Shown here piece by piece: positions 7,606 through 15,298 of a stretch of DNA of 64,000 nt (within the stretch, counting starts at the first letter, position 1; every line of letters begins with the position of its first letter). The DNA lies in assembly GCF_900101545.1 (NCBI RefSeq), contig NZ_FMZU01000021.1, positions 80,638 to 144,637 on the forward strand, in the 5' to 3' direction. The notes under the pieces were generated by a model that was given only the letters and a program-made list of their open reading frames with translations, ran no database searches and was not told the origin of the DNA. The position numbers and the translations under genes were made by a program. Source of the DNA: Variovorax sp. CF079 (lineage in GTDB: Bacteria; Pseudomonadota; Gammaproteobacteria; Burkholderiales; Burkholderiaceae_C).

Positions 7606-9639
7606 ATGCGGCCGGCCTACGTCAAGGCACTGTTCGCCGGCACCATCTTCGCCAGTGCCTTCCTGCTGTTCCTGGTCCAGCCGCTGATCGCCAAGCAGAT
7701 CCTGCCCTGGTTCGGCGGCTCGGCCGCGGTGTGGTCGATCTGCATGGTGTTCTTCCAGGTCGTGCTGCTGGCAGGTTATGCCTACTCGGACTGGATCACG
7801 CGCCGGCTCGGCGTGCGCGCGCAGGCGCGGCTGCATGTCGCGCTGCTGCTCGCGAGCCTCGTCTTCCTGCCGATCGTGACCAGCGCGCGCTGGAAGCCGA
7901 TCGGTACCGAAGACCCGACGCTGTGGATCCTCGGCCTGCTCGTCGGCACCATCGGCCTGCCGTACTTCCTGCTCTCCACCACCGGGCCGCTGGTGCAGTC
8001 CTGGGTGGCGCGCACGCCCTGGGGCGCGCAGGTCTACCGCTACTTCTCGCTCTCGAACCTGGCCTCGCTGGTCTCGCTCCTGTGCTATCCGCTCCTGATC
8101 GAGCCGCGCAGCACACTGCTGCACCAGGCCTGGGGCTGGTCGGTGGCTTACGCCGTCTTCGTGCTGCTGTGTGCGAGCACCACCTTGTACATGGCGCGGA
8201 ACTGGACCACGGCCACGCAAGCCGCGCCCGCGTCCGCGCCGGCCGCTGCGCCGGGCGCGAAGCCGCGCGGCACCAACTACCTGCTCTGGCTCGCGCTGCC
8301 GGCGCTCGGTTCGTGGCTGCTGCTCGCCATCACCAACCACATCACGCAGAACGTGGCGTCCATCCCCTTCCTGTGGGTGCTGCCGCTGTCGGTCTACCTG
8401 CTGACCTTCGTGCTCACCTTCGAGAGTGACCGCTGGTACCGCCGCCGCGTGTTCCTGCCGCTGGCCGCAGCGATGCTCCTGCTGTGCGCCTTCGGGTTGC
8501 AGCACCGCATCGGCACCAACATCAAGACCGCGCTGCCGATCTACGTCGTCGGCCTGTTCGCCCTGTGCATGTTCCTGCATGGAGAGATGGCCCGCATGCG
8601 TCCCGCGGCGGCCTGGCTCACGCGCTTCTACCTGATGCTCTCGCTCGGCGGCGCCATCGGCGGCGTGAGCGTGGGGCTCGTCGCACCGCATGTCTTGCCG
8701 GCCTACTACGAGCTGGGGCTCGGCCTGGTCCTGTGCGCGCTGGTTGCTGCCGCGCTGTGGCGCCGCAAGCGCATCGGCCTCGCGGCCTCGCTGGCGCTGG
8801 CCGGTTGCTGCGCCTGGTTCTTCGTACAGCAGGTGAAGAGCGATGCGGTCGGCATTTTTCGCATGGAGCGCAATTTCTACGGCGCGCTGCTCACCACGGA
8901 AACGCGCAGCGGTGCGAAGGGCGCGATGCGCAAGCTCTATCACGGCTCGATCAAGCACGGCGAGCAGTACCTCGCGCCCGCATTGCGCCGCGAGCCAACG
9001 ACTTACTACGGGCCCACCTCAGGTATCGGACGCGCGATCGCCGCCGCGCCGGCGGGCCCGCGCCGCGTCGGGCTGATCGGCCTCGGCGCCGGCACCCTGG
9101 CGGTCTACGGCCGGCCGGGCGACATCTACCGCTTCTATGAGATCAACCCGCTGGTCTTCGAGCTGGCCGATCGCGAGTTCAGCTTCCTGGCCGACAGTGC
9201 GGCGCGCATCGAGCGGGTGCTGGGCGATGCCCGGCTCGCGCTGGAGCGCGAGAGCCCGCAACGATTCGACGTGCTCGCGGTCGATGCCTTCTCGGGCGAC
9301 TCGATACCCGTTCACCTGATCACGGCAGAGGCGATGGATGTCTATCTGCGCCACATGCAGCCCGGCGGCGTGATCGCCTTCCATGTGAGCAATCGCTACC
9401 TGGCCCTGGCGCCGGTGGTCGACAAGATCGCGCGCGCCAAGGGCCTGCACGCGGCGCTGGTGGTGGACCAGCCAGACAAATCGACGAGCCTGCACGAGAC
9501 CGACTGGGTGCTGGTGTCGCGCGACCCGCAGGCCTTGGTGCGCGACCCGATCCGCGGCGCCACTTCCGTCCTCGAGCCGATCTCGGGCCAGAAGCCCTGG
9601 ACCGACGACTTCAACAACCTCTTCAGTGTGCTGAAGTAA
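7606..9639 (+). CDS. fused multi-span membrane/spermidine-synthase-like protein (copy 2)
   Basis: 677 residues from ATG 7606; an in-frame ATG at 7570 would add 12. I prefer 7606 because MRPAYVKALFAGTIF then aligns exactly with the start of copy 1, and GAGG lies 10 bases before it. By eye most residues match copy 1 throughout, with the C-terminal ends nearly identical (PWTDDFNNLFSVLK). The methyltransferase-like fold keeps GLGAGTLA and DAFSGDSIPVHLIT, but the YEID motif is YEIN here, which may alter cofactor binding. A tandem duplication followed by divergence is the simplest origin. Confidence 0.8.
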   Translation: MRPAYVKALFAGTIFASAFLLFLVQPLIAKQILPWFGGSAAVWSICMVFFQVVLLAGYAYSDWITRRLGVRAQARLHVALLLASLVFLPIVTSARWKPIGTEDPTLWILGLLVGTIGLPYFLLSTTGPLVQSWVARTPWGAQVYRYFSLSNLASLVSLLCYPLLIEPRSTLLHQAWGWSVAYAVFVLLCASTTLYMARNWTTATQAAPASAPAAAPGAKPRGTNYLLWLALPALGSWLLLAITNHITQNVASIPFLWVLPLSVYLLTFVLTFESDRWYRRRVFLPLAAAMLLLCAFGLQHRIGTNIKTALPIYVVGLFALCMFLHGEMARMRPAAAWLTRFYLMLSLGGAIGGVSVGLVAPHVLPAYYELGLGLVLCALVAAALWRRKRIGLAASLALAGCCAWFFVQQVKSDAVGIFRMERNFYGALLTTETRSGAKGAMRKLYHGSIKHGEQYLAPALRREPTTYYGPTSGIGRAIAAAPAGPRRVGLIGLGAGTLAVYGRPGDIYRFYEINPLVFELADREFSFLADSAARIERVLGDARLALERESPQRFDVLAVDAFSGDSIPVHLITAEAMDVYLRHMQPGGVIAFHVSNRYLALAPVVDKIARAKGLHAALVVDQPDKSTSLHETDWVLVSRDPQALVRDPIRGATSVLEPISGQKPWTDDFNNLFSVLK

Positions 9640-9726
9640 GAAAAGTGCTGCGGTGTTCCCTCGATTGGCGGCATTAGGTCACACGAGGAGAGGTTATCGA
9701 CGGTCCTTTGGCCGGCGTTGCGCCTT

Positions 9727-9751
9727 GCCGCCGGTATAACCCGCCGGCGGC
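9727..9751. other. hairpin-forming inverted repeat before the TPS cassette
   Basis: GCCGCCGG (9727-9734) and CCGGCGGC (9744-9751) are perfect 8-bp arms around a 9-base loop containing TATAAC. It lies 34 bases before the tpsB start in a 145-bp intergenic gap, with no U-tract, so it is not a standard terminator. A leader structure or protein site is possible. Confidence 0.3.
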
Positions 9752-9784
9752 AATCCACGCCCGCTACTTCGACCTGGCCTCCCA

Positions 9785-11401
9785 ATGAAAACAACCAAAA
9801 GCGGGATGCGGCTGCGTCGTACCCAGATGTTCCTGATCTTCGCGGCCTTCGCCGCTGCCGCGCCTGCCGTTCAGGCCGCCGACGAGGCTGGCAGCAGCGG
9901 ACCCCGATTTGCCATTTCCCGCTTCGCCGTGGAGGGCAACAGCTTGCTGCCCAGCGCAGAGGTCGATGGCCTGCTGGCTCCTTTTGCCGGCCCGGCGCGC
10001 AACTTCGGCGACGTGCGGCGCGCGGTGGAAGCGCTGCAGCAGGCGTACCGCCGGCGCGGCTACAGCGTGGTCCTCGTGCAATTGCCCGAGCAGGAGCTCG
10101 CCCAGGGCGTGGTGCGCGTCAAGGTGATCGAGCCGCGCATCCGCCGCGTCGCGGTGGAAGGCAACCAAGGCTTTTCGACCGCCAACATCCGCGCCAGCCT
10201 GCCGGCACTGAAGGAAGGCGCCACGCCCAACATCCGCGACGTTTCGGCGAGCCTGAAAGTGGCCAACACCAATCCCGCCAAGCAGATCACGCTGGCGCTG
10301 CAGGCTGCCGAGCAGCCCGACGAGGTCGCCGCCGTTGTCCGCGTGGCCGAAGACAAGCCATGGCGCATCGGCCTCGCCGCCGACAACACCGGCAACGCCG
10401 ACATCGGCCGCACGCGCCTGAGCACGCTCTACCAGCATGCCAACCTCTGGGGCCTGGACCACGTGGCGAGCCTGCAGTACATCACGTCGGCCGAGAAGCC
10501 TTCGAAGCTGAGCGTGTTCGGTGCGGGCTACCACGTGCCGCTGTATGCGCTGGGCGATTCGCTGGATTTCTTCGCCAGCCATTCGGACGTGAACTCCGGC
10601 ATGCTGACGGCTGGCGTGCTGAACCTGCAGGTCAGCGGCAAGGGAACGGTCCTGGGCACGCGCTACAACCACAACCTGCCGCAGTGGGGCGACCTGAGCT
10701 CCACGCTGATCTACGGCGTCGACTGGCGGACCTACAAGAACGACATCGACCTCGAGGGCGCCCAGCTGGGCGGCGAGGTCACGGTCCATCCGCTGTCGCT
10801 CGGCTATTCCGGCCAATGGGCCCTGCCCGCCGCCGTGCTCGGGGTCCAGCTCATCGGCCTGCAGAACATCCCCGGCGGGTCGAACGGCCGCAGCGAGGAT
10901 TTCGCCCGCCAGCGCGCCGGCGCCTCGGCCAGCTACCGCATCCTGCGCTACGGCGCGGCCTACAGCCGGCGGCTGGCGGACGATTGGCAGCTGCGCCTGC
11001 AGTTCAACGGCCAGGCCACCCGTTCGGCACTCGTCTCCGGCGAGCAGTTCGGCGCCGGCGGCGCCGGTTCGGTGCGGGGCTTCCAGGAGCGCGAGGTCGC
11101 CGGCGACAAGGGCCAGTTCGCCAACGTGGAAATCCAGACGCCCAATTGGTGCCCGGCCACGGCTGCCATCGTCGTGCAATGCCGCGCGCTGGCCTTCGTC
11201 GACGCTGCCAGCGTGTCGCGCAACAAGGCGCTGCCCGGCGAAGAGCAGCGCACGTCCATCTCCAGCGCGGGCCTGGGACTGCGATTCGCCATGGACCGGC
11301 GCGCCAGCCTGCAGGTGGACTACGCCCGCGTGATCGACGGCGGCGGCGTGCGCGCGTCCGGCGACAGCCGGGTGCACGTCGCCCTGTCGCTTTCCTACTG
11401 A
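9785..11401 (+). CDS. TpsB: ShlB/FhaC/HecB-type two-partner secretion transporter
   Basis: 538 residues; an outer-membrane barrel of the Omp85 superfamily that exports a TpsA partner. A signal peptide ends near AVQA (residue about 31). The first POTRA domain is ISRFAVEGNSLLPSAEVDGLL to about residue 115, the second IRRVAVEGNQGFSTANIRASL. The barrel follows, with the conserved loop-6 motif VRGFQEREVAGDKG near residue 435 and a terminal aromatic (SLSY). The next gene encodes a TPS-domain exoprotein beginning 1-22 bp after this stop, so the pair is a complete cassette. No clear ribosome site precedes ATG 9785; ATG 9806 is an alternative. Confidence 0.9.
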   Translation: MKTTKSGMRLRRTQMFLIFAAFAAAAPAVQAADEAGSSGPRFAISRFAVEGNSLLPSAEVDGLLAPFAGPARNFGDVRRAVEALQQAYRRRGYSVVLVQLPEQELAQGVVRVKVIEPRIRRVAVEGNQGFSTANIRASLPALKEGATPNIRDVSASLKVANTNPAKQITLALQAAEQPDEVAAVVRVAEDKPWRIGLAADNTGNADIGRTRLSTLYQHANLWGLDHVASLQYITSAEKPSKLSVFGAGYHVPLYALGDSLDFFASHSDVNSGMLTAGVLNLQVSGKGTVLGTRYNHNLPQWGDLSSTLIYGVDWRTYKNDIDLEGAQLGGEVTVHPLSLGYSGQWALPAAVLGVQLIGLQNIPGGSNGRSEDFARQRAGASASYRILRYGAAYSRRLADDWQLRLQFNGQATRSALVSGEQFGAGGAGSVRGFQEREVAGDKGQFANVEIQTPNWCPATAAIVVQCRALAFVDAASVSRNKALPGEEQRTSISSAGLGLRFAMDRRASLQVDYARVIDGGGVRASGDSRVHVALSLSY

Positions 11402-11423
11402 CATGACCCGAGGGATGAAAAAA

Positions 11424-13982
11424 ATGAAAACAACCCACGCACGAACTGCACGGGGCTTGTTGGCAGCCGCGCTCATGCTCGCCGGCGCGGGCGGGGCTGT
11501 AGCCCAGACCGTCGTCCACGGCCAGGCCAGCTTCCAGCAACTGGGCAATGTCCGCGCGATCACCAACACCCCGGGCACCATCATCCAGTGGCCCGGGTTT
11601 TCGATCGCGGCCGGCGAGGTCACGCGCTTCATCCAGCAGAGCCCCACCAGCACGGTGCTCAACCGCATCACGGGCCAGGAGCCTTCGCTGATCCTGGGCG
11701 CCCTGCAGTCGAACGGCCGCGTCTTCCTGGTCAACCCCAACGGCGTTGTGTTCGGCGCCGGTTCGCGGGTGGACGTGAACGGGCTGGTGGCTTCCAGCCT
11801 GGCGATCTCCAACAGCGATTTCCTGGCCGGCAGGATGAACTTCAATGGCGGCCCCGTGGCGGGCCGCGTCGCCAACCAGGGCCGGATCTCGACGCCGGAA
11901 GGCGGCCACGTGATCCTGATCGCGCCGGACGTCCAGAACAGCGGCCTCATCCATTCGCCCGGCGGCGACGTGGTGCTGGCCGCGGGTCGCAGCGTGAAGC
12001 TGGCCGACAGCGCCAACCCGGCCCTGCACGTCGTGGTCAGCGCGCCGCAGGATCAGGCCGTCAACCTGGGCGAGATCGTGGCGCAAAGCGGGCGCATCGG
12101 CATCTATGGCAACCTGGTCAACCAGCGCGGCCTGGTCAGCGCCGACAGCGCGACGGTGGGCGCCGGCGGGCAGATCGTGTTCAAGGCCAGCGGCGACCTG
12201 CTGCTGGAGGGCGGCAGCCTGACCAGCGCCACGGGTGCCGGCACCGGCACCGGCGGCACCATTCATCTCCTGGGCGAGCGCGTGGGCCTGGCGGGCAACG
12301 CGCGCGTGGACGCCAGCGGCGAGGCCGGCGGCGGCACCGTGCTGGCCGGCGGCGACTATCGCGGCCAGAACCCGGCCATCGCCAATGCCCAGCAGCTCTA
12401 CGTTTCCGGCGACGCCAGCATCCGCGCCGACGCCATCGGATCCGGCAACGGCGGCAAGGTGATCGCCTGGTCCGACGGCATCACGCGCGTCTACGGCAGC
12501 ATCAGCGCCCGCGGCGGCGCCCGCTCGGGCGACGGCGGCTTCATCGAAACCTCGGGCCACACGCTGGACATGCGCGGCCGCGTCGATACGCGCGCGCCGA
12601 ACGGCCGCACCGGCACCCTGCTGCTGGACCCGACCAACATCTACATCGCGAACGACCAGGCCAGCGCCACCGCCGCGGGCATGGTGGGCACCGATAGCTC
12701 GGCCGCCACCTTCGTCGCCACCGGCGCCGTGAGCGACTCGCTGCTGACCGTCGGCACGCTGCAGGCCGCGCTCGCCAGCAGCATGGTGGTGGTCACCACC
12801 GACAACGCGGCGGGCACGGGCGCCGGCATCATCCAGGTGGTTGACGCCGTGACGTGGACCAGCGACACGAGCCTGGCGCTGCATGCCGCCGCGGGCATCA
12901 ACATCAACGGGGCCATCACCGGCGGGCCCGGCAGCCGGCTCGAACTGCGCACCGCTGCGGGCGACATCAACCAGACGGCGCCCATCACCGTGGTGACGCT
13001 GTCGGCCCGCGCGGACACCGGATCGGTCAACCTCACCCACGCGGGCAACCAGGTGCAGCAGCTGGCCGGCTTTGCCGGCGGGGCCGGCGGATTCAATTTC
13101 CGCGGCAACAACACGCCCTTGATCATCGGCATGGCCGGCCCCGAAACCGGCATCACTTCGCTGGGCAGCGGCCCCATCAACATCGACGTCGCCGGCAACC
13201 TCACGCTGCAAAGCCCCGTCAGTTCGCAGGCGGGCAACATCGTGCTGACCTCCGCGGCCACCTTCGACAACCAGTCCACCGTAGATTCGATCAGCGGCCG
13301 CGTGACGGCGCAGGGCATCGTGCTGCGCCCCTCGCTGGCCGACTGCATGGCCGACACGGCGCTGACAGGCTGCGCCGCGGTGCTGCCGACCCTCGCGGCC
13401 TGCCAGGAAAATCCGGCCACCGCCGGCTGCTCGGTCGTGTTGCCGCCGCCTGCGCCGCCCCTGTCACCTGCGCCTGCGCCAGCGCTCCCCACGCTGAGCG
13501 CATGTATCGCCGACCCGGCCATGGACGGCTGTAGCGCCGTGCTGCCCAGCCTGGCCGCCTGTACCAGCACGCCCAGCATGCCCGGATGCAGCGTGATCCT
13601 GCCGAGCCTCGGCACCTGCACGGCCGTGCCCACGCGGTCGGGGTGTTCTGCCGTGCTGCCAACGTTGTCGCAATGCATCAGTGCACCCAGCACGACGGGT
13701 TGCTCCGCCGTGCTGCCGAACCTCGCCGCTTGCACCGCGACCCCTGCACTGATGGGCTGCTCGGTCGTGCTGCCACCTGTGCAGACCACCCTCTCGTCAA
13801 CGCCCCTCACCCAGGCCGTGAACACGACCGTCGACATCATCAACACCGTCAGCACCACGGTGTCTCAGCCGGTCGTCAAGTCGGAATCCAAGAAAGAAGC
13901 GACCAAGGAAGAAACAAAGGAAGCGGCGAGCGACACGGTCGGCGCCAAGAACGAGCCGACCAAGAAGATGTACTGCAACTAA
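11424..13982 (+). CDS. TpsA: filamentous-haemagglutinin-like exoprotein with cysteine-repeat tail
   Basis: 852 residues. A signal peptide (cleavage after AVAQ) is followed by a TPS secretion domain with VVHGQASFQQ, NRITG and the diagnostic NPNGVVFGAGSRVDVNGL. The middle continues as a beta-helix-like region. Residues 638-785 consist of seven 19-residue units with two cysteines each, and a Lys/Glu-rich tail ends in MYCN. The protein is short for the family and has no toxin or large adhesin domain. I prefer ATG 11424, nine bases after AGGG; in-frame ATGs at 11403 and 11415 also exist. Its exporter is encoded immediately upstream, and a FecR-like protein 12 bp downstream. Confidence 0.88.
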   Translation: MKTTHARTARGLLAAALMLAGAGGAVAQTVVHGQASFQQLGNVRAITNTPGTIIQWPGFSIAAGEVTRFIQQSPTSTVLNRITGQEPSLILGALQSNGRVFLVNPNGVVFGAGSRVDVNGLVASSLAISNSDFLAGRMNFNGGPVAGRVANQGRISTPEGGHVILIAPDVQNSGLIHSPGGDVVLAAGRSVKLADSANPALHVVVSAPQDQAVNLGEIVAQSGRIGIYGNLVNQRGLVSADSATVGAGGQIVFKASGDLLLEGGSLTSATGAGTGTGGTIHLLGERVGLAGNARVDASGEAGGGTVLAGGDYRGQNPAIANAQQLYVSGDASIRADAIGSGNGGKVIAWSDGITRVYGSISARGGARSGDGGFIETSGHTLDMRGRVDTRAPNGRTGTLLLDPTNIYIANDQASATAAGMVGTDSSAATFVATGAVSDSLLTVGTLQAALASSMVVVTTDNAAGTGAGIIQVVDAVTWTSDTSLALHAAAGININGAITGGPGSRLELRTAAGDINQTAPITVVTLSARADTGSVNLTHAGNQVQQLAGFAGGAGGFNFRGNNTPLIIGMAGPETGITSLGSGPINIDVAGNLTLQSPVSSQAGNIVLTSAATFDNQSTVDSISGRVTAQGIVLRPSLADCMADTALTGCAAVLPTLAACQENPATAGCSVVLPPPAPPLSPAPAPALPTLSACIADPAMDGCSAVLPSLAACTSTPSMPGCSVILPSLGTCTAVPTRSGCSAVLPTLSQCISAPSTTGCSAVLPNLAACTATPALMGCSVVLPPVQTTLSSTPLTQAVNTTVDIINTVSTTVSQPVVKSESKKEATKEETKEAASDTVGAKNEPTKKMYCN
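13335..13778 (+). repeat. seven 19-codon cysteine repeats in TpsA
   Basis: The consensus unit is L-x-x-C-x3-P-x3-G-C-S-x-V-L-P-x. Examples are LSACIADPAMDGCSAVLPS and LAACTATPALMGCSVVLPP. All seven units keep both Cys residues; unit 2 carries a 15-residue Pro/Ala insert. The even Cys count suggests intra-unit or linking disulphides once outside the cell. Confidence 0.85.
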
Positions 13983-13994
13983 CCGGGGCCGACC

Positions 13995-14807
13995 ATGAAC
14001 CTCCAATTCCCTGTCCTCGCATCCTTCCTGGCCGCGCTGTCGCTCTGCGGAGCGCAAGCCCACGCCGGCACGCCGGCCGCCCAGGTGACGCAGCTGAGCG
14101 GCTTCGTCATGGCCGTCAAGGCCGATGGCGTGCTGAAAGTGCTGTCGCCGCAATCCGTGATCGACGTGGGCGACACCCTGACGAGCGAGCAGGACACCTA
14201 CGTTCGCATCGGCCTGGCCGACGGCCGCCAGGCCGTGCTGGGCCCCAAGACCCGGCTGAAGATCGCCAGTGCCGCCACGCTCGAGCTGGCCGCCGGTCAG
14301 CTGCAGGTGGTCGCAAGCGCAACCCCCGGCGCCGGCCGCCTGGCCATCGAGGCCGGCGAAACCACCGTCGATGCCGGCGCAGGCAGTTTCAATCTCTTCT
14401 ACCGGCCGGATCCGGCCGTCGCCGTGGCGCGGCGCGCTTATGCGCAAGCCAGCCTGGCCTCAGCCGCCAGCCCGGTGCGAAGCGATGCGGGGACAGCCTT
14501 GCCCGTCTGGGAGAGGGTTGCGCAGGTCCAGATCCCCTCCGTGCCGCGCGCACCTTCCGTGCCGGGCGCGCTCGCGCCAGGCCTGTATGTGCACGTGATC
14601 GACGGCTTGGTCAACCTGTCGAACAAGGGAGGGTCGCAACAATTCTCGGCCGGGCAGTTTGGCTTCACACCCTCCTTCGTGCAGCCGCCGGTGGTATTGC
14701 CCATCAACCCCGGCCTCAAATTCACCCCGCCGCCGGTGTTTTCATCCTCGGCTTCCAGCCGCACCAGCGGCACGAAGAGCAACACCGTCGATTGCGAAGT
14801 GCGCTGA
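13995..14807 (+). CDS. FecR-domain periplasmic protein of the TPS cassette
   Basis: 270 residues. A signal peptide ends near AHA (about residue 25). Residues about 30-130 read as a FecR domain: VTQLSGFVMAVKADGVLKVL, VIDVGDTLTSEQDTYVRIGLADGR, then AAGQLQVVAS. No transmembrane segment or sigma-factor gene is nearby, so it is not a canonical FecR anti-sigma factor. The C-terminal half is Pro/Ser-rich and ends in a single-Cys tail (TVDCEVR). It begins 12 bp after tpsA and ends at a strong terminator, so it is the third gene of the TPS operon. A role in surface retention or folding of TpsA is inference. Confidence 0.75.
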   Translation: MNLQFPVLASFLAALSLCGAQAHAGTPAAQVTQLSGFVMAVKADGVLKVLSPQSVIDVGDTLTSEQDTYVRIGLADGRQAVLGPKTRLKIASAATLELAAGQLQVVASATPGAGRLAIEAGETTVDAGAGSFNLFYRPDPAVAVARRAYAQASLASAASPVRSDAGTALPVWERVAQVQIPSVPRAPSVPGALAPGLYVHVIDGLVNLSNKGGSQQFSAGQFGFTPSFVQPPVVLPINPGLKFTPPPVFSSSASSRTSGTKSNTVDCEVR

Positions 14808-14811
14808 GCGC

Positions 14812-14856
14812 AAAGAAAAAGCCCCGCCAGGCCGAAGCCTGCGGGGCTTTTCTTTG
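14812..14856. terminator. bidirectional rho-independent terminator
   Basis: The stem GCCCCGC..AGG pairs with CCT-GCGGGGC around a short loop. It is flanked by AAAGAAAAA on the left and TTTTCTTT on the right, so both strands have a U-tract. It serves the TPS operon on plus and psiF on minus. Confidence 0.85.
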
Positions 14857-14873
14857 CCAGCTTGCGGCGTCGC

Positions 14874-15170
14874 TCAGGCAGCCGGCTTGGCCGAGAGGCA
14901 TTCCTTCATGAAGGCCTTGCGCTCGTCGCCTTTCAGCGCCTTGGCCTTGGGGTCGGCGTTGCAGCTCTTCATCTTGTCCTGCTGCGTCACCGGCTTGGCC
15001 GAGAGGCAGGTCTTCATGAAGGCCTTGCGCTCGTCGCCCTTCTTGTCGCCGGCGTCCTTGTTGCAGGTCGCCATCTTACTTTGCTGGGCCGTGGGGGCCT
15101 TGTCCTGCGCATGCGCGACGCCGATGGAGAGACAGGCGGCCACGGCAAACAGGGAGAGAAGCTTCTTCAT
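14874..15170 (-). CDS. psiF: PsiF repeat family protein
   Basis: 98 residues: signal peptide (cleavage after AHAQ) and two PsiF repeats of the pattern C(N)-D-K-KGDERKAFMKxCLSAKP, the second ending at the C terminus. The four Cys residues probably form disulphides in the periplasm. The E. coli homologue is induced by phosphate starvation, but its function is unknown. It stands alone, ends at the shared terminator, and is divergent from argS. Confidence 0.88.
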   Translation of the reverse strand: MKKLLSLFAVAACLSIGVAHAQDKAPTAQQSKMATCNKDAGDKKGDERKAFMKTCLSAKPVTQQDKMKSCNADPKAKALKGDERKAFMKECLSAKPAA

Positions 15171-15286
15171 GGTGTAGGTGTCCTCAAGGGTGGTTGTGAC
15201 AGGAGCCCCGGCCGGGGCCGCCCATGCTAACGGCCCGAGGCAACGCCTGGATGACCATGGCCGGCCGGGGCCGGGTTTGCCCCCGG

Positions 15287-15292
15287 TAAAAT
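15287..15292 (+). promoter_or_regulatory. argS -10 element (probable leaderless start)
   Basis: TAAAAT lies six bases before ATG 15299, the spacing expected if transcription begins at the start codon itself. No ribosome-binding sequence is present. A convincing -35 is not visible in the GC-rich stretch before it. Confidence 0.4.
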
Positions 15293-15298
15293 CCCGCG

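Noticed and set aside
15205..15218. Palindrome GCCCCGGCCGGGGC between psiF and argS
   Set aside because: Perfect but purely GC and self-complementary by composition; similar words are expected by chance in this genome.
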